From Chelativorans alearensis (GTDB lineage: Bacteria > Pseudomonadota > Alphaproteobacteria > Rhizobiales > Rhizobiaceae), in assembly GCF_010993735.1 (NCBI RefSeq), contig NZ_WQNI01000004.1:124001-188000 (forward strand): a stretch of 64,000 nt of DNA. The letters run 5' to 3'. The notes under the pieces were generated by a model. The model saw nothing but the letters and a program-made list of their open reading frames with translations, was not told where the DNA came from and made no database searches. Position numbers and translations under genes: made by a program. Position 1 is the first letter of the stretch. Every line of letters begins with the position of its first letter. Below are positions 50,740 through 60,506 of the stretch, piece after piece.

Positions 50740-50940
50740 GGTTTCCCCCTTCTTGCTTTTCTTGTTGAAAGGATTCCCAACCGTCACTCCTTTTGTAGCC
50801 GATAAGGGCACTCGCGTCGTTATCCTCGCATCCGGTAACTTTTCACACGATACATATTTCGTCGTAATATAGCGCGATAGAAATTGTGGTAGATCATCGG
50901 CCACGCACGAAGCAGATGAGCGCGGAGTTCCCTGCTAGAG

Positions 50941-51040
50941 TTGTCGCCGGTGATCATCACTGTGCGGATGCCGAGGGCGTGGAGCGCGGCGATTGCGGCC
51001 TTCGAACCTTCTTGATGGTGTCGGCCACGTAGGCGAACTT
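50941..51040 (-). pseudogene. Remnant of a heavy-metal P-type ATPase
   Basis: In one minus-strand frame AAIAALHALGIRTVMITGDN is encoded, the hinge motif of CopA-type ATPases. Just before it, in another frame, VADTIKK occurs, the preceding motif of the same family. A one-base shift separates them, and nothing else of the roughly 750-aa protein remains on either side. This is a decayed gene fragment in the 315-nt gap between the LuxR and HTH genes. Confidence 0.75.
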
Positions 51041-51054
51041 GTGACGCCTGCGCC

Positions 51055-51360
51055 TCAAGGCACGTCATCCTCTGCGGCCAGGCCTCCTTCAGACTCCCAC
51101 ACCGAGATGTGGCGAGACAGATCGGCACCGAACCGGCGCCGCACGCCGAGTCCGCCGGCAGCATCCTCGGGGATGAAGTTCGCACCCAGATTTTCAAGCT
51201 CCCGCTTGAGACGCTCGAGATCCTCGGCAGAGGGGAGGGCGCCGAACTTCTCGAACTGAGCGATGACCGCAATTGGAACGCCGGAAGCGGATGAAAGCAA
51301 CGGCCTGTCCACGCGGGTTAGAATTCTTGCCGCAAGGCACTGTTCGGAGGTGATCGTCAT
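51055..51360 (-). CDS. Small XRE-like HTH protein
   Basis: 101 aa. The pattern MTITSEQCLAARILTRVDRP, then GVPIAVIAQFEKFG and ELENLGANFIPED, follows a family of short rhizobial XRE regulators in which one HTH is followed by an [F]IPE[N/D]-x-G tail. The HTH core is diverged. GAGGAAG precedes the ATG. It lies 52 nt downstream of groEL on the same strand, possibly in its transcript. Target unknown. Confidence 0.6.
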   Translation of the reverse strand: MTITSEQCLAARILTRVDRPLLSSASGVPIAVIAQFEKFGALPSAEDLERLKRELENLGANFIPEDAAGGLGVRRRFGADLSRHISVWESEGGLAAEDDVP

Positions 51361-51412
51361 GCGCTCTTCCTCGCCATCGACCCCGATTGAAGAAGCCCGC
51401 GAGCCGGTTGTC

Positions 51413-53035
<1,623 letters not shown>

Positions 53036-53093
53036 CGACGGGTTCCTCGAAGCTTCTTTGATATTCGCTTACTCCGACGCGCAGGAGGCGACA

Positions 53094-53107
53094 TTGATTC
53101 CCGTCAA
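53094..53107. promoter_or_regulatory. FNR/FixK-type box upstream of groEL
   Basis: TTGAT-TCCC-GTCAA, a full match to TTGAY-N4-RTCAA, 59 nt upstream of the groEL start. The position suits class II activation. Confidence 0.75.
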
Positions 53108-53290
53108 ATGCTATGGCCGTTGGAGGTTGCCCCCCGTCAATGATGCCCGTCGTCAAGGTGGAATGATGCCTTAAGGGCGAATGCCGACCTTCCACCACCC
53201 GTGAGGCGGTCCCTGCCGGAGCATGCCCAGGATATCTATCGTGAGGCTGCCCATGCCGGCTTCATTGCACCGCGGGTGAGGCCCGGGTTA

Positions 53291-53338
53291 CCTCAGGCCG
53301 TGCTTCCCTATCAGCCTGACTGAGGGGAGGGCCTGAGG
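53291..53338. repeat. Inverted repeat downstream of the CBS gene
   Basis: CCTCAGGCC (53291-53299) and GGCCTGAGG (53330-53338) are perfect arms with a 30-nt loop that itself contains short dyads. It lies 32 nt past the CBS-gene stop. It may be a terminator, though no T-run follows. The rest of 53108-53369 holds nothing I recognise. Confidence 0.45.
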
Positions 53339-53369
53339 GAAGGATGGCGCCCGCCGCTCTAAGTCGCTC

Positions 53370-53789
53370 TCAAGCGTGGTGTTCGCTCACTGCCTGCATC
53401 AGTTCACCAGTCAAATCCTCGTCGCAGCAATGCGACAGGTCGCCGATGCTCAGTATTCCGACCATGCGCTTGTCAGCGTCGATGACCGGAAGCCGGCGGA
53501 TCTTCTTGGCTTCCATCAGTTGGATCGCCTCTTCGAGTGTGTCCTCCGAGCGGCAATAGGTGATGCCCGGCGACATGACGTCGCGTGCGGTCATGGTGGA
53601 CGCGTCATGCCCGTTCGGCAAGGCGCGGGTGACGATATCGCGATCAGTCACCATGCCGATCAGGCGGTCGTTTTCGCCGATGGGCACGGCGCCGATATCC
53701 TGATCCTTCATGATCTTGGCGATCTCGGGAAGGGGCATCGTCGGCGGCACCCAGGTGGCATTCTTGTGCATGGCTTCCGAGACTCTCAT
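53370..53789 (-). CDS. CBS-domain protein
   Basis: 139 aa with two CBS domains (about 5-65 and 75-130): DIGAVPIGENDRLIGMVTDR and RLPVIDADKRMVGILSIGDL. Stand-alone CBS pairs bind adenosyl ligands such as AMP, ATP or NAD(H) and act as energy sensors. A perfect FNR box lies 58 nt upstream. Confidence 0.88.
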   Translation of the reverse strand: MRVSEAMHKNATWVPPTMPLPEIAKIMKDQDIGAVPIGENDRLIGMVTDRDIVTRALPNGHDASTMTARDVMSPGITYCRSEDTLEEAIQLMEAKKIRRLPVIDADKRMVGILSIGDLSHCCDEDLTGELMQAVSEHHA

Positions 53790-53846
53790 GGCCTTTCTCC
53801 TCTTGCGGAAAACAATGAAGGATACCGCTCCTCCAGCGCGCCGGTT

Positions 53847-53860
53847 TTGATGCCAATCAA
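53847..53860. promoter_or_regulatory. FNR/FixK-type box upstream of the CBS gene
   Basis: TTGAT-GCCA-ATCAA, a perfect palindromic anaerobox, 58 nt upstream of the CBS start. Confidence 0.8.
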
Positions 53861-53953
53861 GGCAAGCCGGGCTTGCGCGCTATTTTTCCTCCAATGGCCC
53901 GTCTACATGCAGATATCCCTGGACGCGAAAGCGGCAAGGGCGCGGGCCGGGTT

Positions 53954-55480
53954 TCACTCATGACTTTCGACATGCGCCAGCATATCAGCGACGACGGCGT
54001 GCGGTCCGCGCCCGGCATCGATCCTGACCCAGCCGGAATAGTCGGTGTCTCGCTCCAACTGACGCTGAACGATTTCGACGGTGGCGTCCGAAGGTCCGCC
54101 CCGGCGCGCCGCGACACGCTGCCGGAGGGTCGCCGCATCGGCATCCAGCCAGAAGCCGAGGAAGGGTACTCCGCTTTCCCGGGCTTGCGCCTCGATCCCA
54201 CGGCGGTCGGACGGCCGCTCGAAGACGGCGTCGGCCACCGCCGTGCCGCCTTGACGCAGGATGAAGCCGGCACGCGCGGCCATCTCCCGATAAACCGTCT
54301 CCGACATCTCCGGCCGATATGCGTCGGCCGGAAGGCGCGTCTCCGGCGGCACGCCGTGGATTGCCTTGCGGATGCGGTCGCTCTCCACGATGCGGGCGCC
54401 CGGCGGCGCGCCGATTTTTGCGGCAAGCATCTCCGCCACGGTCGTCTTGCCGGAACCGCTCAGGCCCGCGATCGCCACGAGACGCGGCGGATGCGCCTCA
54501 AGCAGCGTGCGGGCCAGTTCGAAATAGGATCGGGCCTCGTCGGCAAGCCCGGCCGCCTCTCCTCCCTCTTCGACTTGCGTCGCGGTGACATGCGCCCGCA
54601 CGGAGGCCCTCACGGCCATGAAGAAGGGGAGGAATAGGAAGCCGTCATCGTCGTCCGCCTCGTCGAGATAGCGGTTCATGACGAGGGTGGCGAACGCCGC
54701 GAAGCCGCGGTGCCAGAGGTCCATCAGGAGGAACGCCAGGTCATAGAGGACGTCGATAGTGGCGAGCTCCTCGCTGAACTCGATACAGTCGAAGAGCCGC
54801 GGCGCGCCGGCGATGAGGCAGATGTTCCTGAGGTGGAGATCGCCGTGGCAGCGGCGAATCCTGCCAGCCGCCGACCGCCGGTCGAGGAGGTTCGAATGAC
54901 GCGCCAGTGCGGAACGGAAAGCACGGTTGAAGGGGGCCATCTCCGCTTCGCTGAAGACGTGGCTGGTCGCGAATCCCGCCTCGTTGATGTCGAGCACACC
55001 CACCATAGTGGCGCTGCCGCCGCGCATCCGGTCTATGGGCGCATCGCGATGAAACCGTGCGACCATGTGCGCCGTCTCGCTCATCAAGGCGGGGGTGAGC
55101 TTGCCCGCAAGCGCCATCCGGTCGAGCAGGCTCGACTGGCGAAAGCGCTTCATCTCCACCACTCCATCGACCAGATGTCCCGAACCGTCGAGGGCAAGCC
55201 GGCCATCGGTTTCCCGGGTTATCCGGTGGGAGGCGACATACAGTTCCGGCGTGGTTCTCGCGTTCAGCTCCATTTCCTTGTCACAGGCCGCAAGGCGTAG
55301 TTCGGGCGTGGAGAAGTCGACATAGGGCAGCTTCACCGCGCGCTTCATCTTCCACGCCCGATCCCCCGCCAGGAAGACGCGGGAGATATGGGTCTCGATG
55401 ACCTCCACCCGTCCGTGGGCCCCATGAAATGCAGGGTCGGTGAGGAGCGCGGTCGAAGCGGCTTGGTCTTCAACGATCAT
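53954..55480 (-). CDS. Bifunctional aminoglycoside-phosphotransferase-like/P-loop kinase
   Basis: 508 aa. The N-terminal half is an APH-fold kinase-like domain (KMKRAVKLPYVDFSTPELR; Brenner motif CHGDLHLRNICL; FDCIEFSEELATIDVLYDLA). The C-terminal half from about 335 is a P-loop kinase (GLSGSGKTTVAEMLAAKIGA; IVESDRIRKAIHG). This pairing is common in proteobacterial stress clusters; the substrate is unknown. ATG 55480 has GGAG upstream; ATG 55501 is possible. It follows the DUF3775 gene and probably shares its transcript. Confidence 0.82.
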   Translation of the reverse strand: MIVEDQAASTALLTDPAFHGAHGRVEVIETHISRVFLAGDRAWKMKRAVKLPYVDFSTPELRLAACDKEMELNARTTPELYVASHRITRETDGRLALDGSGHLVDGVVEMKRFRQSSLLDRMALAGKLTPALMSETAHMVARFHRDAPIDRMRGGSATMVGVLDINEAGFATSHVFSEAEMAPFNRAFRSALARHSNLLDRRSAAGRIRRCHGDLHLRNICLIAGAPRLFDCIEFSEELATIDVLYDLAFLLMDLWHRGFAAFATLVMNRYLDEADDDDGFLFLPFFMAVRASVRAHVTATQVEEGGEAAGLADEARSYFELARTLLEAHPPRLVAIAGLSGSGKTTVAEMLAAKIGAPPGARIVESDRIRKAIHGVPPETRLPADAYRPEMSETVYREMAARAGFILRQGGTAVADAVFERPSDRRGIEAQARESGVPFLGFWLDADAATLRQRVAARRGGPSDATVEIVQRQLERDTDYSGWVRIDAGRGPHAVVADMLAHVESHE

Positions 55481-55525
55481 CGGGTTTTTCTCCGCTGCCA
55501 TGACGCTGCAGCGGTCGTCGAGCAA

Positions 55526-55966
55526 CTACAAATGTTGAAGCTCGTAGTCACTGCAGCTCAGCCCCAGGATCGAAAGACCGTCCGAAAGATGGTCGGCCAG
55601 AAGCGGGCTGCCGGTGAGATAGGCAGCGGTGTGCTCGTTGTGGGCTCTTGCCGCCTCGGCGCGCACGCTCTCCCAATCGTCGGGATATTCTTCGCGGCCC
55701 AGCCATGCCAGCGCCACGAGGTCGATCTGCTCGTCGATCGAGAGATCGGAGATCAGCGCCGCCAACTCTTCCAGCGCGGGATCGTCGGCGCGGTCTTCGA
55801 GGACGTCTATCTCCCGGTCGTCCGACGGGTTTGATCCCGGGTCCGTGTCGGTCTCGACATCCTTGGCATCGAATTCACGCGCCTTCATGATGATGAAGCA
55901 GACTTTTTCGAGCGGGATCGACAGTTCGATATCGGGTTCCGCGGTCTGTTTAGAAAATCGGGTCAT
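55526..55966 (-). CDS. DUF3775-domain protein
   Basis: 146 aa. Family features: FIIMKAREFDAKD, DTDPGSNPSDDRE, then the acidic helix pair ending LVALAWLGREEY, and TGSPLLADHLSDGLSILGLS. Soluble, no known activity. An FNR-type box is 71 nt upstream in the divergent region shared with the DUF2267 gene. Confidence 0.8.
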   Translation of the reverse strand: MTRFSKQTAEPDIELSIPLEKVCFIIMKAREFDAKDVETDTDPGSNPSDDREIDVLEDRADDPALEELAALISDLSIDEQIDLVALAWLGREEYPDDWESVRAEAARAHNEHTAAYLTGSPLLADHLSDGLSILGLSCSDYELQHL

Positions 55967-56036
55967 CGCCGTTCGCCTCGGAAGTGCCACTCTGTGGCTT
56001 TCGGGGTAAATTGTAAGCGTCCCGGGCGCAAAGCCA

Positions 56037-56050
56037 TTGATCGGGGTCAA
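56037..56050. promoter_or_regulatory. FNR/FixK-type box between DUF3775 and DUF2267 genes
   Basis: TTGAT-CGGG-GTCAA, a full consensus match, 71 nt from one start (55966) and 52 nt from the other (56102), so it may serve both directions. Confidence 0.75.
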
Positions 56051-56101
56051 TTCGCAGGTCGCCGCGATGCGCTAGGTCAGCAATGAAGAAGGATAACGGC
56101 G

Positions 56102-56545
56102 ATGAGCGACACGCAGCTACCGGCGCTGGACCACACCATCCAGCAGACGAATCTCTGGCTGAAGAGACTGATGAACGATCATCACTTCCGTGACCGGCAT
56201 CAGGCCTACAGCGCCTTGAGGGCCGTGCTTCATGCCCTGCGCGACCGATTGACCGTCGAGCAGGCCGTCCATCTCGGGGCGCAGCTTCCGATCCTCGTGC
56301 GCGGCATCTATTACGAAGGCTGGCATATCGGCGCCAAGCCCGCGCCCGACCGCCAGGTGGACGAATTCGCCGCCCATGTCGCGGAAGGCCTGCCTCCGCA
56401 GTTCCCGCGCGATCCCGTCGGCACGACCAAGGCCGTGTTCGACCTGCTCTGGCAGGAGCTCGATCCGGGTGAAACCGCCAAGCTCATCGATACGTTCCCG
56501 GTTCCCCTTCGCGCATTGTGGCCGGAAGCCGCGCGTCGGAGCTGA
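56102..56545 (+). CDS. DUF2267-domain protein
   Basis: 147 aa. The pattern TNLWLKRLMNDHHFRDRHQA, LRAVLHALRDRLTVEQAVHL, GAQLPILVRGIYYEGWH and the later FDLLWQELDPGE repeat-like helix is DUF2267. Such proteins are soluble and recur beside Usp and CBS genes in stress loci. No catalytic motif. Confidence 0.85.
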   Translation: MSDTQLPALDHTIQQTNLWLKRLMNDHHFRDRHQAYSALRAVLHALRDRLTVEQAVHLGAQLPILVRGIYYEGWHIGAKPAPDRQVDEFAAHVAEGLPPQFPRDPVGTTKAVFDLLWQELDPGETAKLIDTFPVPLRALWPEAARRS

Positions 56546-56783
56546 TGGGCGCGGGTGCAGACCAAGAATGCCAAAAAAGCGAGACCCGCGGCCCAGCACC
56601 TTCCACCCTGGGATCTCTCCTGGGGCGCTCGGCCTGGTGCCGCGGGTCCGTCCGCCACACGTCAACGGACGACTGGTTCATCGCGTAAGTGGATTCGCGT
56701 CCGTAGGCGGTTCACCACTGTACTTCGCCAATCTGCCTCGGCGTGACGTGCCCCGTTTCTAAACCGGTTTCCCACGTTCCATA

Positions 56784-56797
56784 TTGATCCGTGTCAA
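56784..56797. promoter_or_regulatory. Orphan FNR/FixK-type box
   Basis: TTGAT-CCGT-GTCAA, 28 nt past the end of the convergent Nudix gene and 239 nt past the DUF2267 gene. No credible gene starts next to it on either strand. The 56546-56824 interval otherwise shows nothing I can support. Confidence 0.6.
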
Positions 56798-56824
56798 AAC
56801 CGATGCGAAGATTTGAGGCAGTCC

Positions 56825-57280
56825 TTATAAAACCTCCTCCAGCCGGTCGATGAAGGCCCGCTGCCTCGCAACCAGCTTTTCGCGCGCCTCGTTGAGGCCG
56901 AACCATTCCGCGCGGTCGACTTCCGGAAAGGATTGCATGCGGCCGCTTCGCGGCGGCCACTCCATCTCGAAGCGGTTGCTACGCAGGGTCCGCGGGTCGA
57001 AGTCGGCCTCCAGGGCGAAGGCTGTGACGCATTTTCCGCCGGCTTGCCGGATTTCTCCGAGCGGCGTCAGGTCGCCCTCCGCTTCCCACCCGGTCTCTTC
57101 CGCGAATTCGCGGCGGGCGGCTGCCTCGGGTTGCTCGTCCTGCGAGTATTCTCCCTTTGCGATGGACCAGGCACCTGTGTCCCGCTTGCGCCAGAACGGA
57201 CCGCCGGGATGCACGAGGAGGACCTCCATCCCACCTGACCACCGTTTGAAAGGCACTATGCCGGCGCTTTTGCGGGTCAT
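56825..57280 (-). CDS. Nudix hydrolase
   Basis: 151 aa. The Nudix box is complete: G-x5-E-x7-REFAEETGW, with the Gly at about residue 43. The family fold starts at SAGIVPFKRW. It would hydrolyse a nucleoside diphosphate linked to another moiety; the closest-looking members act on (di)nucleoside polyphosphates or damaged nucleotides. Divergent from usp across an FNR box. Confidence 0.88.
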   Translation of the reverse strand: MTRKSAGIVPFKRWSGGMEVLLVHPGGPFWRKRDTGAWSIAKGEYSQDEQPEAAARREFAEETGWEAEGDLTPLGEIRQAGGKCVTAFALEADFDPRTLRSNRFEMEWPPRSGRMQSFPEVDRAEWFGLNEAREKLVARQRAFIDRLEEVL

Positions 57281-57313
57281 TGCCAGATCTTCGCGATCCT
57301 TTGGCGGCCACCT

Positions 57314-57327
57314 TTGACGCGCATCAA
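57314..57327. promoter_or_regulatory. FNR/FixK-type box between Nudix and usp genes
   Basis: TTGAC-GCGC-ATCAA, 54 nt upstream of the Usp start and 34 nt upstream of the Nudix start. Confidence 0.75.
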
Positions 57328-57380
57328 GGAGTAAGTCCGCTGGCCGTGCTCAGTTTCCGCGACATGAAGGAGCACTCAAC

Positions 57381-58208
57381 ATGGCCTACAATACGATCAT
57401 GGTCCAGCTCGACGTGGACACTGCCGCGACCCCACGGCTTACATTTGCGATGAATTTGGCCAGACGTTTCGAGGCCGATCTGATCGGCTTTGCCGCGGCG
57501 CAAGCCCATATGTTCGTCCCTCCAGACGATAGCGGAATAGTCACGGCGGAGATGATGCGTCAGCGGACCGACGATATCCGGGAAAAGCTCAAGGCCTTGA
57601 AGGAAGAGTTCCTGAGCGTGGCCGGCGACGGCGAGCACGTCTCCTGGCGCGGCGAATTGGGCGATCCGACACAGTTTCTCGCCATCCATGCGCGCGCGGC
57701 CGATCTCCTCGTCACCGGCACTCCCGCACCCGATGTCGCCGGCGATGGCGGACGGACGGTGGATCCGGGCACGTTGATCCTTTCGGCCGGGCGTCCCGTG
57801 CTCTTTGCTTCGGACGACCTTGCGCCCGTGCTTGCACGCAGGGTCGTGATCGCCTGGAAGGACACGCGCGAAGCAAGGCGTGCGGTCGCCGATGCCATGC
57901 CGTTCCTCACGGATGCGCAGGAGGTCAGCGTCATCACCATCGCCGAGGGTGACCAGAAGACACCCCGGGAGAGTGCCGGCGACGTGGTCCGGTTCCTGAT
58001 GCGGCATGGCGTGAAGGCTGGCTCCGACGTCCTGGGCGTCGGCGGGGCGAACCACGAAGTGGCGATCGCGGAAATAGCCCGGGAGACAGGGGCCGACCTG
58101 ATCGTGGCCGGCGGCTACGGCCACAGCCGGCTTCGCGAATGGGTCTTTGGCGGCATGACACGCTCGCTCCTCGCCGACGGATCGCTCAACCGTCTGTTTT
58201 CGAACTGA
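57381..58208 (+). CDS. Universal stress protein, tandem-domain
   Basis: 275 aa with two Usp-type halves. The second ends with the strong signature GADLIVAGGYGHSRLREWVF plus GGMTRSL; the first is more diverged. Rhizobial Usp proteins of this size are often low-oxygen-induced. AAGGAG lies upstream. The kinase-like gene follows 27 nt downstream. Confidence 0.88.
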   Translation: MAYNTIMVQLDVDTAATPRLTFAMNLARRFEADLIGFAAAQAHMFVPPDDSGIVTAEMMRQRTDDIREKLKALKEEFLSVAGDGEHVSWRGELGDPTQFLAIHARAADLLVTGTPAPDVAGDGGRTVDPGTLILSAGRPVLFASDDLAPVLARRVVIAWKDTREARRAVADAMPFLTDAQEVSVITIAEGDQKTPRESAGDVVRFLMRHGVKAGSDVLGVGGANHEVAIAEIARETGADLIVAGGYGHSRLREWVFGGMTRSLLADGSLNRLFSN

Positions 58209-58235
58209 AGCGGGCCGTCGGCATTGTCTCTTTCG

Positions 58236-59294
58236 ATGACAAGACGGCGGCAAAGCGACGACCTGGCAGCCAAGGTGCGGTTCCTCAGCGATCCGCAAGC
58301 CTACCCGATAGCGCCAAAGCACGTGGAGGCGCGCGAGACCCATATGTCGTGGGTCTTTCTCACCGACGAGCGCGTCTACAAGCTCAAGAAGCCGGTCAAG
58401 CGGACGTTCCTGGATTTCAGCACGGTCGCAAGGCGCAAGTTCTTCTGTGAGGAGGAACTGCGGCTGAACCGTCGTCTAGCACCCGAAACCTACCTGCAGG
58501 CGGTTCCACTGTACCGGTCGTCCTCCGGCACGTTCTCGCTCGCAAGTGGCGGCCGCATCGTTGACTGGCTGGTGGAGATGAGGCGGCTGCCGCAAGCGGA
58601 CATGCTGGATGAGCGCATACCGGATGGGCGGGTCGGGCGCGGGGACGTCGAACGCATTGCCCGGCTGCTTGCCGGGTTCTACGCGTGTCGCGAGCCCGAG
58701 CGTGCGTGTGCAGGTGCATATTTGCGCCATCTGGTCGAGGAGCATCGCCTCAACCGTTCCATCCTTGCGCGCAGCGATCCGGCCCTGGCGGAGATGGCCG
58801 CCGGCCCGCTCGACGCCGTCGAAAGGCTGCTTGCGCGGCTGAGACCCGAAATCTTCGAGCGCATTGCCGCGGATGTCGTTGTCGAAGGACACGGCGACCT
58901 CAGGCCCGAGCATGTCTGCCTGTCCCACCCGCCGCAGATCATCGACTGCCTGGAGTTCAACCGCGCCATGCGCATCATCGATCCTTACGACGAGGTCAAC
59001 TATCTCGGCATGGAATCCGAGATGCTCGGCGCACCCTGGATCCGGCCGATGCTCAGCGCAGCGCTGGGGAAGCGGCATGGATATTATCCCTCGGCCGATC
59101 TTCTGGCGCTCTACGGCGCTTTCCGGGCCCTGCTCAGGGCCCGCCTGTGCATCGTCCATCTGATGGAGAAGCCCGTGCGCCATCCCGAGAAGTGGCGTCC
59201 CTTGGCCGTCCGCTACATCGAGCAGGCGGAACACGAGCTCAGCTCTCGGTCCCCAGAAGATCGGAAATCGACCCGCCGTCGCGAAGGCGTCTGA
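58236..59294 (+). CDS. Aminoglycoside-phosphotransferase-like protein
   Basis: 352 aa. APH fold with KLKKPVKRTFLDFSTVARRK at the start and the Brenner motif GHGDLRPEHVCL, then IIDCLEFNRAMRIIDPYDEV. It is similar in plan to the N-terminal half of the gene at 53954 but without a P-loop domain. Substrate unknown. It ends 56 nt inside the convergent PRPP-synthetase gene. Start ATG 58236; a TTG at 58224 is possible. Confidence 0.8.
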   Translation: MTRRRQSDDLAAKVRFLSDPQAYPIAPKHVEARETHMSWVFLTDERVYKLKKPVKRTFLDFSTVARRKFFCEEELRLNRRLAPETYLQAVPLYRSSSGTFSLASGGRIVDWLVEMRRLPQADMLDERIPDGRVGRGDVERIARLLAGFYACREPERACAGAYLRHLVEEHRLNRSILARSDPALAEMAAGPLDAVERLLARLRPEIFERIAADVVVEGHGDLRPEHVCLSHPPQIIDCLEFNRAMRIIDPYDEVNYLGMESEMLGAPWIRPMLSAALGKRHGYYPSADLLALYGAFRALLRARLCIVHLMEKPVRHPEKWRPLAVRYIEQAEHELSSRSPEDRKSTRRREGV

Positions 59295-60219
59295 TCGCCT
59301 CGCCGATCAGGGGAGCGACGGAGGCGATCTCCAGCCGCGCCGCGGGATATTCCACCTTGGCGCGCATGGCGCTCGCCACGCTGTCGGTCACGACGATGCG
59401 GTCGACGGCATCGCTCCCGAACAAGGCCCCGGCACCCGGGCCGAACAGCCCGTGGGTCGCCAGCGCATGAACCGCCTTCGCGCCGCGCGCGCGGCAGGCG
59501 TCGGCCGCGCGCAGCATGGTGCCGCCCGTGCTGATCATGTCGTCGAGGATGAAGACGGCGGTGCCATTCACATCGCCTGCGAAGAGATCGCCGGATACGA
59601 CGCCTCGGCTGCGGCGCTTCTCCAGGAAGCCGAAGCCTGCCTGCAGATCGGTCTCCGCTTCCAGGCATTCCTTGAGCAGTTGCGCGCGCTTCACGCCGCC
59701 GCCGTCGGGCGAAAGGATGGTGACGGGGAGGGCGCCCGCCAGCCGTTCGATCACCGGAAGGAAAAGCCGGCGTGTGTCGAGATGCACGGTCTCGCAGCGG
59801 AACGCATTCTGAAAGGCCGCGATGTTGTGCACGTCGAGCGTGACGACCCGATCCGTCCCGACCGCCTCCAAGAGCTGCGCGACATAGCGCGTGGCCACCG
59901 GATCACGCGCCTTGGTCTGCCTGTCCTTGCGCGCATAGGCGAGATAGGGCGCGACCGCCGTCACCCGCTCGGCGCCATGCTCGCGGCATGTCGCCAGGAA
60001 GAAGAGCAGTTTCAGGAGCCGGTCGTTGGCGGAAGCGTCGTCGCTTCCCGCGAGGCTGTGCAGCGCATAGACATCCTCGCCGCGCACGCCGACAAGCGGG
60101 CGCGCCTTGTGCTCACCGTCCTTGAAGTCCCGCTCCTCGTGCGGATCGAGGGCGGTGCCGAGGGCCACCGCGACGGCGGCGCCGAGATCTTCCGAGCCCT
60201 TCAGCGCGAAAAGGCGCAT
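59239..60219 (-). CDS. Ribose-phosphate pyrophosphokinase paralogue
   Basis: 326 aa. The PRPP loop FILDDMISTGGT is intact (about residues 218-229). YLAYARKDRQTKARDPVATR gives the ATP/catalytic region and TLDVHNIAAFQNAF the His/Asp region. It makes PRPP from ribose-5-phosphate and ATP. It is more diverged than a housekeeping prs, and its setting suggests a stress-inducible isozyme. Its 3' end overlaps the convergent kinase-like gene by 56 nt. An FNR box lies 51 nt upstream. Confidence 0.88.
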   Translation of the reverse strand: MRLFALKGSEDLGAAVAVALGTALDPHEERDFKDGEHKARPLVGVRGEDVYALHSLAGSDDASANDRLLKLLFFLATCREHGAERVTAVAPYLAYARKDRQTKARDPVATRYVAQLLEAVGTDRVVTLDVHNIAAFQNAFRCETVHLDTRRLFLPVIERLAGALPVTILSPDGGGVKRAQLLKECLEAETDLQAGFGFLEKRRSRGVVSGDLFAGDVNGTAVFILDDMISTGGTMLRAADACRARGAKAVHALATHGLFGPGAGALFGSDAVDRIVVTDSVASAMRAKVEYPAARLEIASVAPLIGEAIRRLRDGGSISDLLGTES

Positions 60220-60269
60220 GGTTCCTTCTCCATCGTACGGCCAGTCTGCTGCCGCGGCCGTCCATTGCC

Positions 60270-60283
60270 TTGATCCGTGTCAA
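60270..60283. promoter_or_regulatory. FNR/FixK-type box upstream of the PRPP synthetase gene
   Basis: TTGAT-CCGT-GTCAA, 51 nt upstream of the start at 60219. The core is identical to the orphan box at 56784. Confidence 0.75.
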
Positions 60284-60320
60284 TCGGCGGCCCAGCGGAA
60301 CCTCCTATTTGAGGCTTCCT

Positions 60321-60334
60321 TTGACGAGGATCAA
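60321..60334. promoter_or_regulatory. FNR/FixK-type box upstream of the second usp gene
   Basis: TTGAC-GAGG-ATCAA, on the usp2 side of the divergent region, 173 nt before the chosen start at 60507. A transcript starting about 41 bp from the centre would have a leader of roughly 140 nt. The rest of 60220-60506 shows nothing else I recognise. Confidence 0.7.
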
Positions 60335-60506
60335 TGAACGGAACAGCCTGATGGGTGCACGGTTCCGGCGTTCACCGACACGCGACAGATCTGCTCCGCG
60401 ACGACGGGAAACAGACGTGAGGTGCCGGACTGCGAAAATCCGGCAAATTTTACCACGCGCAGCCGAAACCGCCGTCCTCCGCGCGAGCGCCGAACCGGAG
60501 GCAAGC

